Assembly (NCBI GenBank): GCA_964636665.1
Contig: CAZWVT010000001.1
Coordinates: forward strand, 92,619-156,618
DNA from: JAAYLC01 sp964636665
GTDB lineage: Bacteria > Bacteroidota > Bacteroidia > Flavobacteriales > Flavobacteriaceae
Direction of reading: 5' to 3'
Length of the DNA stretch: 64,000 bases
Each line of letters opens with the position of its first letter. Within the stretch, counting starts at the first letter, position 1. A program made the translations under genes and the position numbers. Of the stretch, positions 26,866 to 35,995 are shown piece after piece. The notes below the pieces were generated by a model. That model did no database searches, was not told where the DNA came from, and saw nothing but the letters and a program-made list of their open reading frames with translations.

Positions 26866-27720
26866 ATGGCTGAGGTAATTACAAATCAAGATACATTAAA
26901 AGAGTACGGAAGAGGAATTGCAGGCGGTTTGCTCTTTAGTCTTCCGATGCTTTATACGCTCGAATTTTGGCAAGCCGGATTCATCTTTAAACCGTATCAA
27001 TTATTGATTTATTTAATCATTAGTTTTCTTTTGTTATATGCCTATAATAAATATGCAGGCTTTAACCGCGAAGACAGTTTTAAGGAAAATATCCTGGAAT
27101 CGTTTGAAGAAATGGGAATGGCTTTTCTACTTGCTACGTTCATTTTATTTATTACCGGACGTATTCATGGCGATTTATCTTTATATGAAATTCAAGGTAA
27201 AATTATAATTCAGGCTGTAAACGTGGCAATCGGAATATCCATAGGAAAAAAGCAACTCGCTTTGCCTGATGATGATTCTGAAAAAGCAGCTGAAAAAGAA
27301 GAAAAAACTTCCGCCTCAAACGGCTATTTTCTACAATCTGTAAACTTAGCTTTATGCGGTGCAATCCTTATCGTTTCAAATATTGCTCCCACGGATGAAG
27401 TACCAATCATCGCATTTGAAACCAAACCTTTTAAAATCCTTTTGATTTTTCTATTCTCAATCGGTCTTGGTGCAGCAATTTTAAATTACATCAATTTTAG
27501 AGGTTCAAAGAAAAGCAGTGAGCGTAAAAGTTCGATTAAAGAAATCATATTCGGAACGGCGATTATGTATTCCTTGGCTCTTTCGGTTTCTTTTTTTATG
27601 CTCTGGATTTTTAATCGGTTTGACGGCGTTTCGATTTATGGAATTATTGCACAGGTTGTAGTATTGGCACTTCCTGCGAGTTTGGGCGCTTCAGCCGGTC
27701 GATTTTTAATAAAAGATTAA
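26866..27720 (+). CDS. TIGR02587-type integral membrane protein
   Basis: A 284-aa protein with about seven hydrophobic segments and a charged cytoplasmic loop (about residues 135-150, EKAAEKEEK). The N-terminus (YGRGIAGGLLFSLPMLYTLEFWQAGF) and the immediately following gene identify the TIGR02587 family, which is known to occur in a two-gene operon with TIGR02588. The function of the pair is unknown. It lies 10 bp before the partner gene. Confidence 0.8.
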   Translation: MAEVITNQDTLKEYGRGIAGGLLFSLPMLYTLEFWQAGFIFKPYQLLIYLIISFLLLYAYNKYAGFNREDSFKENILESFEEMGMAFLLATFILFITGRIHGDLSLYEIQGKIIIQAVNVAIGISIGKKQLALPDDDSEKAAEKEEKTSASNGYFLQSVNLALCGAILIVSNIAPTDEVPIIAFETKPFKILLIFLFSIGLGAAILNYINFRGSKKSSERKSSIKEIIFGTAIMYSLALSVSFFMLWIFNRFDGVSIYGIIAQVVVLALPASLGASAGRFLIKD

Positions 27721-27730
27721 AATCGTATGT

Positions 27731-28093
27731 ATGGAAAAGCGAAGTAAACTTGAAATTGTGGTTACCATTATCTCTGTAATAATGGTGACGTTTGTATGCG
27801 TTTTTTTGATTTATCAAATCATTACGGAAAAATCATCTCCTCCGGATTTGATAGTTACCTTGGGAGTGCCTGAAGCAGCAAGTCAGAATTACCGGATTCC
27901 GGTTTTGGTTAAAAATAAAGGAAATACCACTGCCAAAATGGTAAAAGTAAAAATTTCCATATCAGATGAATTTGGGGTTTTGGAATTTGATTATATCCCT
28001 GCAGGCTCAGAAGTAACCGGATGGATAAGTTTTGATGAAAAGCCGAACAAATCTAAATTAAAAGCTATGATTATCGGATATGGCTCATCATAA
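27731..28093 (+). CDS. TIGR02588-type single-pass membrane protein
   Basis: A 120-aa protein with one N-terminal transmembrane helix (about 10-29) and a soluble domain of about 85 residues with an immunoglobulin-like strand pattern (RIPVLVKNKGNTTAKMVKVKISI). Such domains are often periplasmic. It is the partner of the membrane protein just upstream (10-bp gap); the two families are described as always occurring together. The biological role is unknown. Confidence 0.8.
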   Translation: MEKRSKLEIVVTIISVIMVTFVCVFLIYQIITEKSSPPDLIVTLGVPEAASQNYRIPVLVKNKGNTTAKMVKVKISISDEFGVLEFDYIPAGSEVTGWISFDEKPNKSKLKAMIIGYGSS

Positions 28094-28211
28094 AAAATCG
28101 GAGGTTATTTGATATTCTCTAAATTCGTTATAGAATTAACCGACTGTTAACAATAAACCTAAGTCCATTAAATTATCTTTGATTTATTAACTAATTTTAA
28201 ATCTGAACAAC

Positions 28212-28577
28212 ATGAATTCAAACACCGGACAAACAATATTGGCATTATTAACAGGTGCAGTTATTGGTGCAGGAATCGGAATTTTATTCGCTCCATACAA
28301 AGGTTCTGAAACCCGTGAAAAAATTGGGAAAGGAGCAAAAAGTGCACAAAAGAACATAAAAAAAAAGGTAAGTGATGCTTCTTCAGTTTTAGGAGAGAAA
28401 GCAAAAGTCGCCAAAGAAAGTTTTGAAGAACGATTAAACGAAACTCTTTATGCTGCAAGCAGCAAAGCCGATGAAGTTTTATTGGCGATGGAAGAAAAAT
28501 TGGAAGAATTGAGAAAGAAAAATTCACATTGGCAGCAACGAAAAACTGAAACAGAAAGCACAACAGAAGCTAAATAA
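28212..28577 (+). CDS. YtxH domain-containing protein
   Basis: A 121-aa protein with a short Gly-rich transmembrane segment (about 6-26, ILALLTGAVIGAGIGILFAPYKGS) followed by a Lys/Ala-rich amphipathic region. The helix plus the APYKGSETREK motif is the YtxH signature. These proteins are often stress-induced and lie near holin-like proteins; function is not established. It is the first gene of a cluster of three (gaps of 11 and 10 bp). Confidence 0.85.
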   Translation: MNSNTGQTILALLTGAVIGAGIGILFAPYKGSETREKIGKGAKSAQKNIKKKVSDASSVLGEKAKVAKESFEERLNETLYAASSKADEVLLAMEEKLEELRKKNSHWQQRKTETESTTEAK

Positions 28578-28588
28578 ACGCAAAACAC

Positions 28589-29038
28589 ATGCTTTTTAAC
28601 AATCTAAGTAACAAGTTACAGGAAATTGTCATTCGATTTGAAAATTTTATAGAGAGCAATGTTGAATATTACAAATTGCGCGCTTTTAAGATTTCAATGA
28701 AAATGATAGTTTCTCTTATCAATATTTTCATTTTCGGAGGACTTTCACTTTTTATACTTGTTTTTCTTTCCATCGGTTTTGCATTGTGGCTTGGTGAAGT
28801 AATAGGAAGTTCCTACGCCGGATTTTTGTTGATAGGCGGATTTTTCGTCCTGCTATTGCTTATGATGCTGATATTTGGAAGAAAGTTGATTGGAAGACTA
28901 ATTATTCAAAATTTTTCTGAAATTTTGTTTGAAGAAGACGAACTCACTCCCGAAGAAGTAATCCAAAAGGAAAGAAACCGTTTACATAACCGTGCAGAAG
29001 ATGAAAAACATAACACTGATACATCGAGAAGACGTTAA
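28589..29038 (+). CDS. phage holin family / DUF1469-like membrane protein
   Basis: A 149-aa protein with two adjacent transmembrane helices (about 38-63 and 72-97) between an N-terminal amphipathic part and an acidic C-terminus (EEDELTPEEVIQKERNR). This layout is that of the holin-3_6/DUF1469 family. It is a cellular gene in an envelope cluster, not a phage remnant: no other phage gene is near. It follows the YtxH gene by 11 bp. Confidence 0.75.
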   Translation: MLFNNLSNKLQEIVIRFENFIESNVEYYKLRAFKISMKMIVSLINIFIFGGLSLFILVFLSIGFALWLGEVIGSSYAGFLLIGGFFVLLLLMMLIFGRKLIGRLIIQNFSEILFEEDELTPEEVIQKERNRLHNRAEDEKHNTDTSRRR

Positions 29039-29048
29039 ATATGGTAGC

Positions 29049-29300
29049 ATGAAAAAATATAAAAATTTTGATGAAATAGATCGTGATTTAAAATACCTCC
29101 GACTCAAATCCAAAATAGAACTTGAAGAATTAAAATTGAGTATAAACGATACTAAAGAAACGATTACCGAAGAGTTAGCTCCCCGAAATTTATTAGCAGC
29201 TGCCGTAGGTCCTTTGGTAAAACACACGGTTTTGGCAGGTGTTGTCAATAGATTTATAAAATACAGACCGATAAAAAATCTTGTAAAACGATTGTTTTAA
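29049..29300 (+). CDS. DUF6327-like small protein
   Basis: An 83-aa basic protein. The ATG at 29049 (MKKYKNFDEIDRDLKYLRLKS) lies 10 bp after the holin-like gene; an in-frame extension back to 28992 would overlap that gene and is unlikely. A helical N-terminal half is followed by a weakly hydrophobic stretch (LLAAAVGPLVKHTVLAGVV) and a basic tail. I place it in the DUF6327-type group from this layout and position with the YtxH and holin-like genes; that name is a recollection, not a computed hit. Confidence 0.6.
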   Translation: MKKYKNFDEIDRDLKYLRLKSKIELEELKLSINDTKETITEELAPRNLLAAAVGPLVKHTVLAGVVNRFIKYRPIKNLVKRLF

Positions 29301-29330
29301 ATTTGTTTAAAAACCCTTACAAGCTAATTG

Positions 29331-29358
29331 GAAAAATGCCTGAAACGGGCATTTTTTT
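29331..29358. terminator. bidirectional terminator, envelope cluster / histidine kinase
   Basis: A perfect 9-bp stem AAAAATGCC/GGCATTTTT with a 7-base loop (TGAAACG) and T- and A-runs. It lies between two convergent units and overlaps the stop of the kinase gene. Confidence 0.85.
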
Positions 29359-31060
29359 ATTTGTGCAAATTGAAAATGAATTCCAATCCGGCATTTTTTC
29401 TGTTTTTTGCAGTAATCATTCCTCTGTGAAACAATACGGCATTTTTTACAATCGATAGCCCAAGTCCGCTTCCGCCGGAATCTCTTGTTCTTCCTTCCTG
29501 AACACGGTAAAATCTTTCAAAAATTCGATTGAGGGCGGTTTCGTTTTGAATGCCTTGTCCGGTATCGTAAAATGAAAAATAAAAATACTTTTCGTCTTCT
29601 TTATATACGGAAATATTGATTTCAATGTTTTCTCCGGCATATCTGATGGAATTTTCAATGAGATTTCTAAAAATAGAATTTAATAAACTCAGATTCCCTT
29701 TTACGTAACAAGCTTTAGGTAGTTCCCATTTTATTTTGATATCTTTCTCGGCTAAAACCGTTGCTTTTTCTTCTTTTAAGTTTTCCAATAAACGTTTGAT
29801 ATCGACGTTTTCCATATCAAAAGAATCCGGTGCCTCTTCTACACGACTGATAATGCTGATGTCTTTTATCATCTCCGATAAGGTCATCGTTTGAGTGTAT
29901 GCTTGCCGAATGAAGTAATTCTTTTTTTCCTCGGGAACTTGTTGGTCTAAAACTGTTTCCAAATAAGCGCGGATGCTCGTTACCGGCGTTCGCAATTCAT
30001 GAGCAATGTTTCCGGTAATTTCTTGTTTTAATTTTCGTGTTTTTTCTTGCTGAGATATGTCGGTAAGGATAATTTCATAACTCTTATCTTCAAAAAGAAT
30101 GGCGCGCAAAGAGAAAATTTTGCCGTGTTTTTTGATTTGAGTATCAAAATAATTGTCTTCTCCGTGAATTAAAAATTCATGAAGAGGTTGAAATGTAGAA
30201 TCTATCAATATTGCAGCAGCTTCACTTTTGGGTTCATCGGTTAATTGATTTAAATGCTGGATAAACAAACCGTTGTGATATTCAACTTTTCCCGATGTGG
30301 AAACAAAACAAATTCCTTCTTCGGAAATCTGAATGTGTTGCAGTAATTTTTGTTTTTCTAAAGTCAGATTTTTTTTATGGGTTTCTATCTGCTTATAATT
30401 TTCTAAAATTTTATTCCCGATAATTCCTATTTCATCATCCCCGAAATTAATAGATGTGTCGGAAGGTTGTACGGCAAAATTGTGTAATCGTTTTACAGAG
30501 GCTCCGAATCGTGTTGTTATTCTGTGGATTAGAAAAAGAGAAACCCCACCGATAATGAGAAGAAAATACAGAAATAAATTATCTGCTTTTATAAATTGTT
30601 GTACTTGAATTTCATAAGGCAAAGCCACGCGAACATAATTGCTAGGATATTTTTTGGCAAAATAGAGGTATTTTATATCTGTGGATTCTGAAAGTCTGAT
30701 GTTTGAACCGGTATTCGTTGTTCGTGCATCGATTATTTCTTCTCTGCCTATATGATTTTCTAAAGTTTCTGCATTTTCAACCGCATTGTCAAACAACACA
30801 TTTCCAGACAAATCGAGGATTGTAATTCGTAATGCCGGAGGAAATACATTTCGGACATTATCGATGGAAAAAGTTTGAAAATCATTGTTTTCTGTCAGTT
30901 GCGATTGGATAACATCGGTATAAATTTCGAGCTGTTCTTTTAACGCTTCAGTTTTAAAGTGTCTTTCCCGGGAATTTTCAAACAAGGCAATCCCTACGGC
31001 TACTATAATAAATAATAAAGCAACATATAAAAAAAGCCGCTGTCGAAACGTTAACTTCAT
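29357..31060 (-). CDS. PhoR-like sensor histidine kinase
   Basis: A 567-aa membrane kinase. Two transmembrane helices (about 9-26 and 160-178) flank an extracytoplasmic domain of about 130 residues. A PAS-like segment (about 240-335) follows, then the HisKA domain with His354 (AHELRTP) and the HATPase domain with N-box NLIENSIRYA, G1 DTGQGI and G2 GGSGLGLSIV. It overlaps the response-regulator gene by 4 bp. With the pst operon 5 kb away, phosphate sensing in the manner of PhoR is likely but inferred from context. Confidence 0.9.
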   Translation of the reverse strand: MKLTFRQRLFLYVALLFIIVAVGIALFENSRERHFKTEALKEQLEIYTDVIQSQLTENNDFQTFSIDNVRNVFPPALRITILDLSGNVLFDNAVENAETLENHIGREEIIDARTTNTGSNIRLSESTDIKYLYFAKKYPSNYVRVALPYEIQVQQFIKADNLFLYFLLIIGGVSLFLIHRITTRFGASVKRLHNFAVQPSDTSINFGDDEIGIIGNKILENYKQIETHKKNLTLEKQKLLQHIQISEEGICFVSTSGKVEYHNGLFIQHLNQLTDEPKSEAAAILIDSTFQPLHEFLIHGEDNYFDTQIKKHGKIFSLRAILFEDKSYEIILTDISQQEKTRKLKQEITGNIAHELRTPVTSIRAYLETVLDQQVPEEKKNYFIRQAYTQTMTLSEMIKDISIISRVEEAPDSFDMENVDIKRLLENLKEEKATVLAEKDIKIKWELPKACYVKGNLSLLNSIFRNLIENSIRYAGENIEINISVYKEDEKYFYFSFYDTGQGIQNETALNRIFERFYRVQEGRTRDSGGSGLGLSIVKNAVLFHRGMITAKNRKNAGLEFIFNLHK

Positions 31061-31746
31061 ATATTTTCCAGATTAAACCGGTATCCGTAACCAGAACGAT
31101 TGGTTATTGCTTCGCCGTAAGCTCCTAATTTTTTTCTCAAACGCGTAATGTGTACATCTACGGTACGCTCATTTACATAAGTATCTTCCCAAACTTGACC
31201 GATTATTTTATCGCGAGAAAAAATCGTTTCCGGATTTTGAACCAATAATGCCAGTAATTCAAATTCAGTTTTGGTCAATGTGATTTTTTTGTCGTCAATA
31301 ACGACTTCTTTTAAATTAAAATCTATGGTAATCGGTCCTAAATCTAAAAGACCGTTTTCCGGAATACTTTCTGAATTTTGCGGACTTCGTTTTAAAACTG
31401 CTTTGATTCTTGCAATTACTTCTTTAATTGAAAACGGCTTTGGAATGTAATCATCGCCACCTACAGAAAAACCGGTGAGCATATCGTTTTCTGTGTCTTT
31501 TGCAGTTAAAAATATAATGGGGATGTGAACGTTTTTACCTCTTAATTTTTCGGCCATTTTAAGACCGGACATCCCGCCCATCATCACGTCCAATAAAATT
31601 AAATGATATTCTGAAATAGGTTGTTTTAACGCTTCTTCAGCAGATGAAACTGCCTTTACTTCAAAACCTTCGTTTTTTAGATTAAACTCCAATATTTCCG
31701 AAATATTTTGATCGTCGTCAACCAATAAAATTTTTTGTGTATCCAT
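31057..31746 (-). CDS. PhoB-like response regulator
   Basis: A 229-aa OmpR/PhoB-type regulator. The receiver domain (1-115) has the acidic pocket VDDD (9-12), phospho-acceptor Asp53 (LLDVMMGG) and the conserved Lys in PKPFS. A winged-helix DNA-binding domain (about 130-228) ends with RTVDVHITRLRKKLG and a GYGYRF wing. The ATG at 31746 is preferred to a TTG at 31788. The overlap with the kinase and the nearby pst genes make it the best candidate to bind the TTGTTACA boxes described below. Confidence 0.9.
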   Translation of the reverse strand: MDTQKILLVDDDQNISEILEFNLKNEGFEVKAVSSAEEALKQPISEYHLILLDVMMGGMSGLKMAEKLRGKNVHIPIIFLTAKDTENDMLTGFSVGGDDYIPKPFSIKEVIARIKAVLKRSPQNSESIPENGLLDLGPITIDFNLKEVVIDDKKITLTKTEFELLALLVQNPETIFSRDKIIGQVWEDTYVNERTVDVHITRLRKKLGAYGEAITNRSGYGYRFNLENI

Positions 31747-31803
31747 TTGTGTTTCAGTATTTGAACGATAAAGATTCTTTTCGTTCAATTTGTTTTAAAA
31801 ATA

Positions 31804-31811
31804 CAAAGATA
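31804..31811 (-). promoter_or_regulatory. -7 promoter element for the two-component operon
   Basis: TATCTTTG on the minus strand, 57 bp before the ATG at 31746. No TTGTTACA box accompanies it, so this promoter looks constitutive. Confidence 0.5.
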
Positions 31812-31829
31812 TTGTCTCAAATAAAAAAT

Positions 31830-31867
31830 AAGAGAATGCGTAAATTTTCATTTGCGCATTCTCTTTA
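31830..31867 (-). terminator. intrinsic terminator after the lipoprotein gene
   Basis: A stem of about 15 bp (AAGAGAATGCG with CGCATTCTCTT plus flanking AT pairs, one mismatch) is followed on the minus strand by a T-rich run. It separates the lipoprotein gene from the regulator promoter. Confidence 0.8.
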
Positions 31868-31899
31868 GCTAATTAAACAATTATGAGGCTATCACTTAT

Positions 31900-33093
31900 T
31901 TAGAAATTATAGTTTGTCCAAGCAAAAATTGAGGTTGGACATCCTGTATTTCCGGATTCAATTACAGCTCCCGGGAATCCTTCTTCTGGATTAATCGTTT
32001 TTCCGATATGATTATTTGTTAATTGGTTTGTAAGACTTACAAAAGAATCTGAATCTCCTGTTCCTTTTCCGTCAGTGAAATCAATTATATCAATGGCGGT
32101 TCCTGTTCCTTTGACCAATGCATTGGTAATGTGTGCTTTTGCGCCTCGGCGTATTTTAATTACATCTTGCATTTTATTGGTTACGTTGGAAGGATCGTTG
32201 TCATTGGCTTTGCTTAATCGCAAATCGAAAGTGATGTTTCTGATTACAAAATCTGATTGTCCTGATTGTGAAGGGAAATTTCCATCCAAGTTTCCGTCGG
32301 CTTCAATTCCTCTCGGGTCAGATTCCGAGCTTGTAAATCCCGGTTCCCAAATTCCATAGGCATTTTCCAGTGTTCCGGTATATCCTTGTGTAAAGTCAAA
32401 CATATCGTCATCAGAATTTACTACAAGAAGATTGGTAACGTTTACAGTTCCTCCAAAAAATTCGATTCCATCGTCTGCCGCATTGCTAACATAGATATTT
32501 TCAATTTTAGTTCCGTTTCCTACACCGTTTAATGTCAGTCCGTTATGCTCAACATCTGCACTCGAACGCGCGCCGGTATAATCTAAAATAAGATAAGTCA
32601 GCACACCCGAGTTGTCGCTTGGATTGGAACCTCCGTATTCAAAAGCCGAACTAATTTCCGTACTTCCGATAGTTCCACCTGCCAAAGGCGCATAACCGTT
32701 AATGATGAGTCCGCCCCAGTGTCCTTCTTCTGCATTGGCGATATCGGCAGTCATCACTACAGGTGCATCGGCAGTTCCGTTTGCAAATATTTTTCCGCCT
32801 TGTAAAACTAAAATGTAATTGTTGAATCCTCTTCTTGCTTCAATTCTCGTTCCCGCAGGAATGGTTAATGAAGCTCCGTCTTCAACAATTACAGGACCTG
32901 TAATGGTGTAGGTTATGGATGAATCCAAAGTTTTGTTTTCTGTGATGCTTCCTACTAATTCCGAAGCTGTCGGAGGAGTTTCTGATCCACCGTTTCCGTT
33001 GTCGTCATTTGAACACGAGACTAAAGTTATTGCTATTATTAGTGCTGCAATAGGGCTAAAACGCATGATTTTCTTTTTAAAATTCATAGTCAT
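31900..33093 (-). CDS. beta-helix-like lipoprotein of the phosphate island
   Basis: A surface or periplasmic lipoprotein of about 397 aa. The signal peptide ends in lipobox LVSC followed by NDDNGNGG. The body repeats short strands and turns (GLTLNGVGNGTKIENIYVSNAADDGIEFFGG, split by LLVVNSDDDMFDF), as in right-handed parallel beta-helix proteins. Many conserved Asp residues may bind metal. I chose the ATG at 33093; starts at 33087 (shorter) or 33141 (16 more residues) are possible. The upstream boxes shared with pstS suggest phosphate regulation, and the TonB receptor lies just upstream on the same strand. The exact role is unknown. Confidence 0.75.
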   Translation of the reverse strand: MTMNFKKKIMRFSPIAALIIAITLVSCSNDDNGNGGSETPPTASELVGSITENKTLDSSITYTITGPVIVEDGASLTIPAGTRIEARRGFNNYILVLQGGKIFANGTADAPVVMTADIANAEEGHWGGLIINGYAPLAGGTIGSTEISSAFEYGGSNPSDNSGVLTYLILDYTGARSSADVEHNGLTLNGVGNGTKIENIYVSNAADDGIEFFGGTVNVTNLLVVNSDDDMFDFTQGYTGTLENAYGIWEPGFTSSESDPRGIEADGNLDGNFPSQSGQSDFVIRNITFDLRLSKANDNDPSNVTNKMQDVIKIRRGAKAHITNALVKGTGTAIDIIDFTDGKGTGDSDSFVSLTNQLTNNHIGKTINPEEGFPGAVIESGNTGCPTSIFAWTNYNF

Positions 33094-33171
33094 TCCTGTT
33101 AAGGGTTTAAATAAAAATTGGTTTTTGTTTATTAATTTCATTTTCAATTATTTACTTGATTTTATTTGTGC

Positions 33172-33230
33172 CAAAATTCCTATTGTCTTGTTACATTGTC
33201 TTTGAATTATTATTATCATTTTGTTACATT
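33172..33230 (-). promoter_or_regulatory. candidate Pho-regulated promoter of the lipoprotein gene
   Basis: On the minus strand: AATGTAACAA (33230-33221), the same 10-mer again 33 bp on (33197-33188), then 8 bp and a -7 element GAATTTTG (33179-33172). The two-box spacing and the position of the TTTTG are identical to those upstream of pstS. The proximal box covers the place of the -33 element, as expected for an activator-dependent promoter. Binding by the PhoB-like regulator is inference. Confidence 0.65.
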
Positions 33231-33270
33231 TTTGAGCTGTTTTTGAAAGCTTTACACAAAAATGTTACTG

Positions 33271-35967
33271 TTAGATTTCAAAACTGAATCCAAGACTGAA
33301 ATTAATTCCTCGATTAAATTTGTTGAGTGTTATTTTTTCGTTGGAACTGCTTATTTTCCTCGTAAGTTCTATAGGAGAATCTAAAAGATTGGTCACTTTT
33401 AAACTTACTCCCATCTTATTTGAAAATTTATAAGATGAAATTAAATTAAGCGTTGCTGTGCCTTCTTCCATAATATCCTCATACCCGATTGTCCCGATGG
33501 TATGAATGCGGTCACTGAAATAATTAAACACCACAGAAGTTGTCCATTCATTTCCTTTGTTGGAATATTGGTGAGTTAAATCGGCATTGATGAGAATCGG
33601 CGACGCACCTTCCAATTCCGAAGTTCGTTCTTGAGTGTTGGTCAAATTTAATTTGGTAGCGGTTAAAATGTAGGAGGCATTTGTTCCTAAGGATAATTTA
33701 TTGCTTCTTTGACTTTCAACATCTTCTGCGGCTAAAATGTTTTTGCGGATTTCAATTTCCACACCCATAACGTCTGCCACATCACTGATGTTTTCATAAG
33801 TCAACAGTCCTGCGGAATTTCCTTTGTCCACACGACCTATCGGGTTTTCAATTCGTTTGTAAAAAACAGTTCCCGATAGCAATTCCGAAGGACTTAGGTA
33901 ATTATCCCATCGGAAGTCGATGTTGTAATTATCCGAAGGCAAAAGGTTGGGATTTCCTTCACTCGCAAAACTGATGTTGACATACTGAAAAGGAGAAATT
34001 TCCTTGGATTGCGGTAAGGTGTATGTTTTGCTTGCACCAAATCGGAGTGAGTTTTTATCGTTTAAATCGTATTTTAAGTTCAAACTCGGTAAATAATAAG
34101 GATTCACAATACTGTTTGCTCCCATTTGTCCCGGAACGTCATATTCAACATTGAGATCTACAAAATCCATTCTGAATCCGAGATTTGCGCTGAAAGCTTC
34201 AGTAAATTGATAATTTCCCTGAGCAAAAACAGCGTGATTGTTTTTCGTAACGACATAACTGTTCGGATTGCTTTGGGTCAGACTAAACAAGTTATTTCGA
34301 TAGTTTTCTTTGTTATAAAGTTGATCCAATGAAAAATCATCCAATGAAATATCACCCGGAATATGTGAAAAGTTATATTCTATCGATTCAAAATCATTGG
34401 TAGAAAACTGACCGTGATAGCCCAATAAAATTTTTGAATTGCCACTTTCTAAAGCATCATTTATGGAATAATCAAGAATGAATTTGGCATTGTAATCGTG
34501 TTCTGAAAGTTCCGAGAAAAATCGTTTTTGACGATTGCTTCCGGTCAATCCGAAAGTTCCATTTTCTTTTTCAGACAAATAATTTTCACGACGGTCAGGC
34601 TCCAAACCACGGATGGTGTTTAATGAAAAATCTGCAGTTAAATCGAACTTGTCATTCAATTGCCATCTCGATAAAAGTTGGTGGGTAAACAAAAGGTTTT
34701 CATTTATTTGCTGACGTCTGCTAAATCCACTTTCGTTGTAAGAATCTTGAAATTTCTCTGAATGCCTTCCCAAATAATCTCCCACATATTGATGAGTCGC
34801 ATGAAGCATCATAAAATTATAAGCAATTGAGTGTTTGTTGTTTATGTCGTAATTGATATTTGCCAAGGCTAATTGATTTGTCTTATTTCCATATCTTTTT
34901 CCGATTTGATTTTGATAAATCGTTCCGTTGCTTGTCATATTTTTCACGACTTCTTCTGTAAACATATTTTCAACGGAATGGTTTGCCACTACATAAAAAG
35001 TCAACGGATTATTTCCCATTAAAAATCGTTTCCCTCCGGAAATTCTGAAGCTGTGATTTATAGGCGTAGAAAGGGAGGAGGGATCCAAACTGTTGGGAAA
35101 ATCAAAAAGTCCCTGAGTCGGTTGTAGTGAATTTGAAAAACCGAAATAGTCAGCTCCATCGGGATTGTAAAAAGTTTCGCCTAAGGTATTAGAGTTGAAA
35201 CCTCCGGAAATACTGAAATCCAGAGCGCGTCTTCCGACTAATTCTTTAGAGCTGATATCGATAATTGCACCGCCGACATCTCCGCTATATGAAGAAGTAA
35301 AAACTTTTTCGACGCCGATATTTTTAATAACATCCGATTCAAAAATCGAAAGTGAAATGTTTTTGTATTCCGGATCTTCGGAAGGAATTGGGAGGCCGTT
35401 AAGCAGGGTAGCGTTGTAGCGGTCGCCCAAACCGCGGACAAAAATATTTTTTACGCCTTCCTGTTTGGATATTCCTGAAACTGATGATACGGCAGCTTGT
35501 GCATCGCTGATTCCTTTTCGTGACAGTTCCGAAGCACCGATACTTTGCGTTGCTGAAATGGCATTTCTCCGATCCAGAAGCAAGGCTGTTTCGGTTTCTC
35601 GATTGGCTTTCGTCACAATTCCGACAGCTTCTAAAGTGTTATATTGACTTTCTAATTCTATGTCAATACGAACCTTCTCTCCGGATTGAATTGCAATATT
35701 TTCAACCGTTTTGGTTTCGTAGGAAATGTAAGAGCCCAAAAGGTTATAATTTCCCGGACGAACATTGGCTATAACGTAATTTCCATCCATATCGACCATT
35801 GCGCCCACGGTAGTACCTTCTAAAATAATAGAAGCTCCAAAAAGCGGTTCTTTTGTGTCTTTGTCTATTACGCGCCCTTCAATGATTGCGGATTGTCCAA
35901 AAACAAATCCGGCATTTAAAAACACAAAAAAGAATACAGATAGTCTGAATAAATTATTTTTAATCAT
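33271..35967 (-). CDS. TonB-dependent receptor of the phosphate island
   Basis: An 898-aa outer-membrane receptor. Signal peptide (about 1-25), carboxypeptidase-regulatory-like domain (about 27-105), plug (about 120-235, with NIFVRGLGDRYNATLLNGLPIPS and SYSGDVGGAIIDI) and barrel, ending in FSLGFSFEI. The plug signature resembles receptors of the group that follows a CarboxypepD domain and lacks SusD. The lipoprotein gene is 123-177 bp downstream on the same strand. Location between a PhoR/PhoB-like pair and pst suggests uptake of a phosphorus-containing compound; that is inference. Confidence 0.9.
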   Translation of the reverse strand: MIKNNLFRLSVFFFVFLNAGFVFGQSAIIEGRVIDKDTKEPLFGASIILEGTTVGAMVDMDGNYVIANVRPGNYNLLGSYISYETKTVENIAIQSGEKVRIDIELESQYNTLEAVGIVTKANRETETALLLDRRNAISATQSIGASELSRKGISDAQAAVSSVSGISKQEGVKNIFVRGLGDRYNATLLNGLPIPSEDPEYKNISLSIFESDVIKNIGVEKVFTSSYSGDVGGAIIDISSKELVGRRALDFSISGGFNSNTLGETFYNPDGADYFGFSNSLQPTQGLFDFPNSLDPSSLSTPINHSFRISGGKRFLMGNNPLTFYVVANHSVENMFTEEVVKNMTSNGTIYQNQIGKRYGNKTNQLALANINYDINNKHSIAYNFMMLHATHQYVGDYLGRHSEKFQDSYNESGFSRRQQINENLLFTHQLLSRWQLNDKFDLTADFSLNTIRGLEPDRRENYLSEKENGTFGLTGSNRQKRFFSELSEHDYNAKFILDYSINDALESGNSKILLGYHGQFSTNDFESIEYNFSHIPGDISLDDFSLDQLYNKENYRNNLFSLTQSNPNSYVVTKNNHAVFAQGNYQFTEAFSANLGFRMDFVDLNVEYDVPGQMGANSIVNPYYLPSLNLKYDLNDKNSLRFGASKTYTLPQSKEISPFQYVNISFASEGNPNLLPSDNYNIDFRWDNYLSPSELLSGTVFYKRIENPIGRVDKGNSAGLLTYENISDVADVMGVEIEIRKNILAAEDVESQRSNKLSLGTNASYILTATKLNLTNTQERTSELEGASPILINADLTHQYSNKGNEWTTSVVFNYFSDRIHTIGTIGYEDIMEEGTATLNLISSYKFSNKMGVSLKVTNLLDSPIELTRKISSSNEKITLNKFNRGINFSLGFSFEI

Positions 35968-35995
35968 CAGATAATGAAAGATTTAAATTTTGGTG

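Noticed and set aside
28589..29038. Holin-like gene as a sign of a prophage
   Set aside because: No integrase, capsid, tail or lysin gene is near; the gene belongs to a cellular family.
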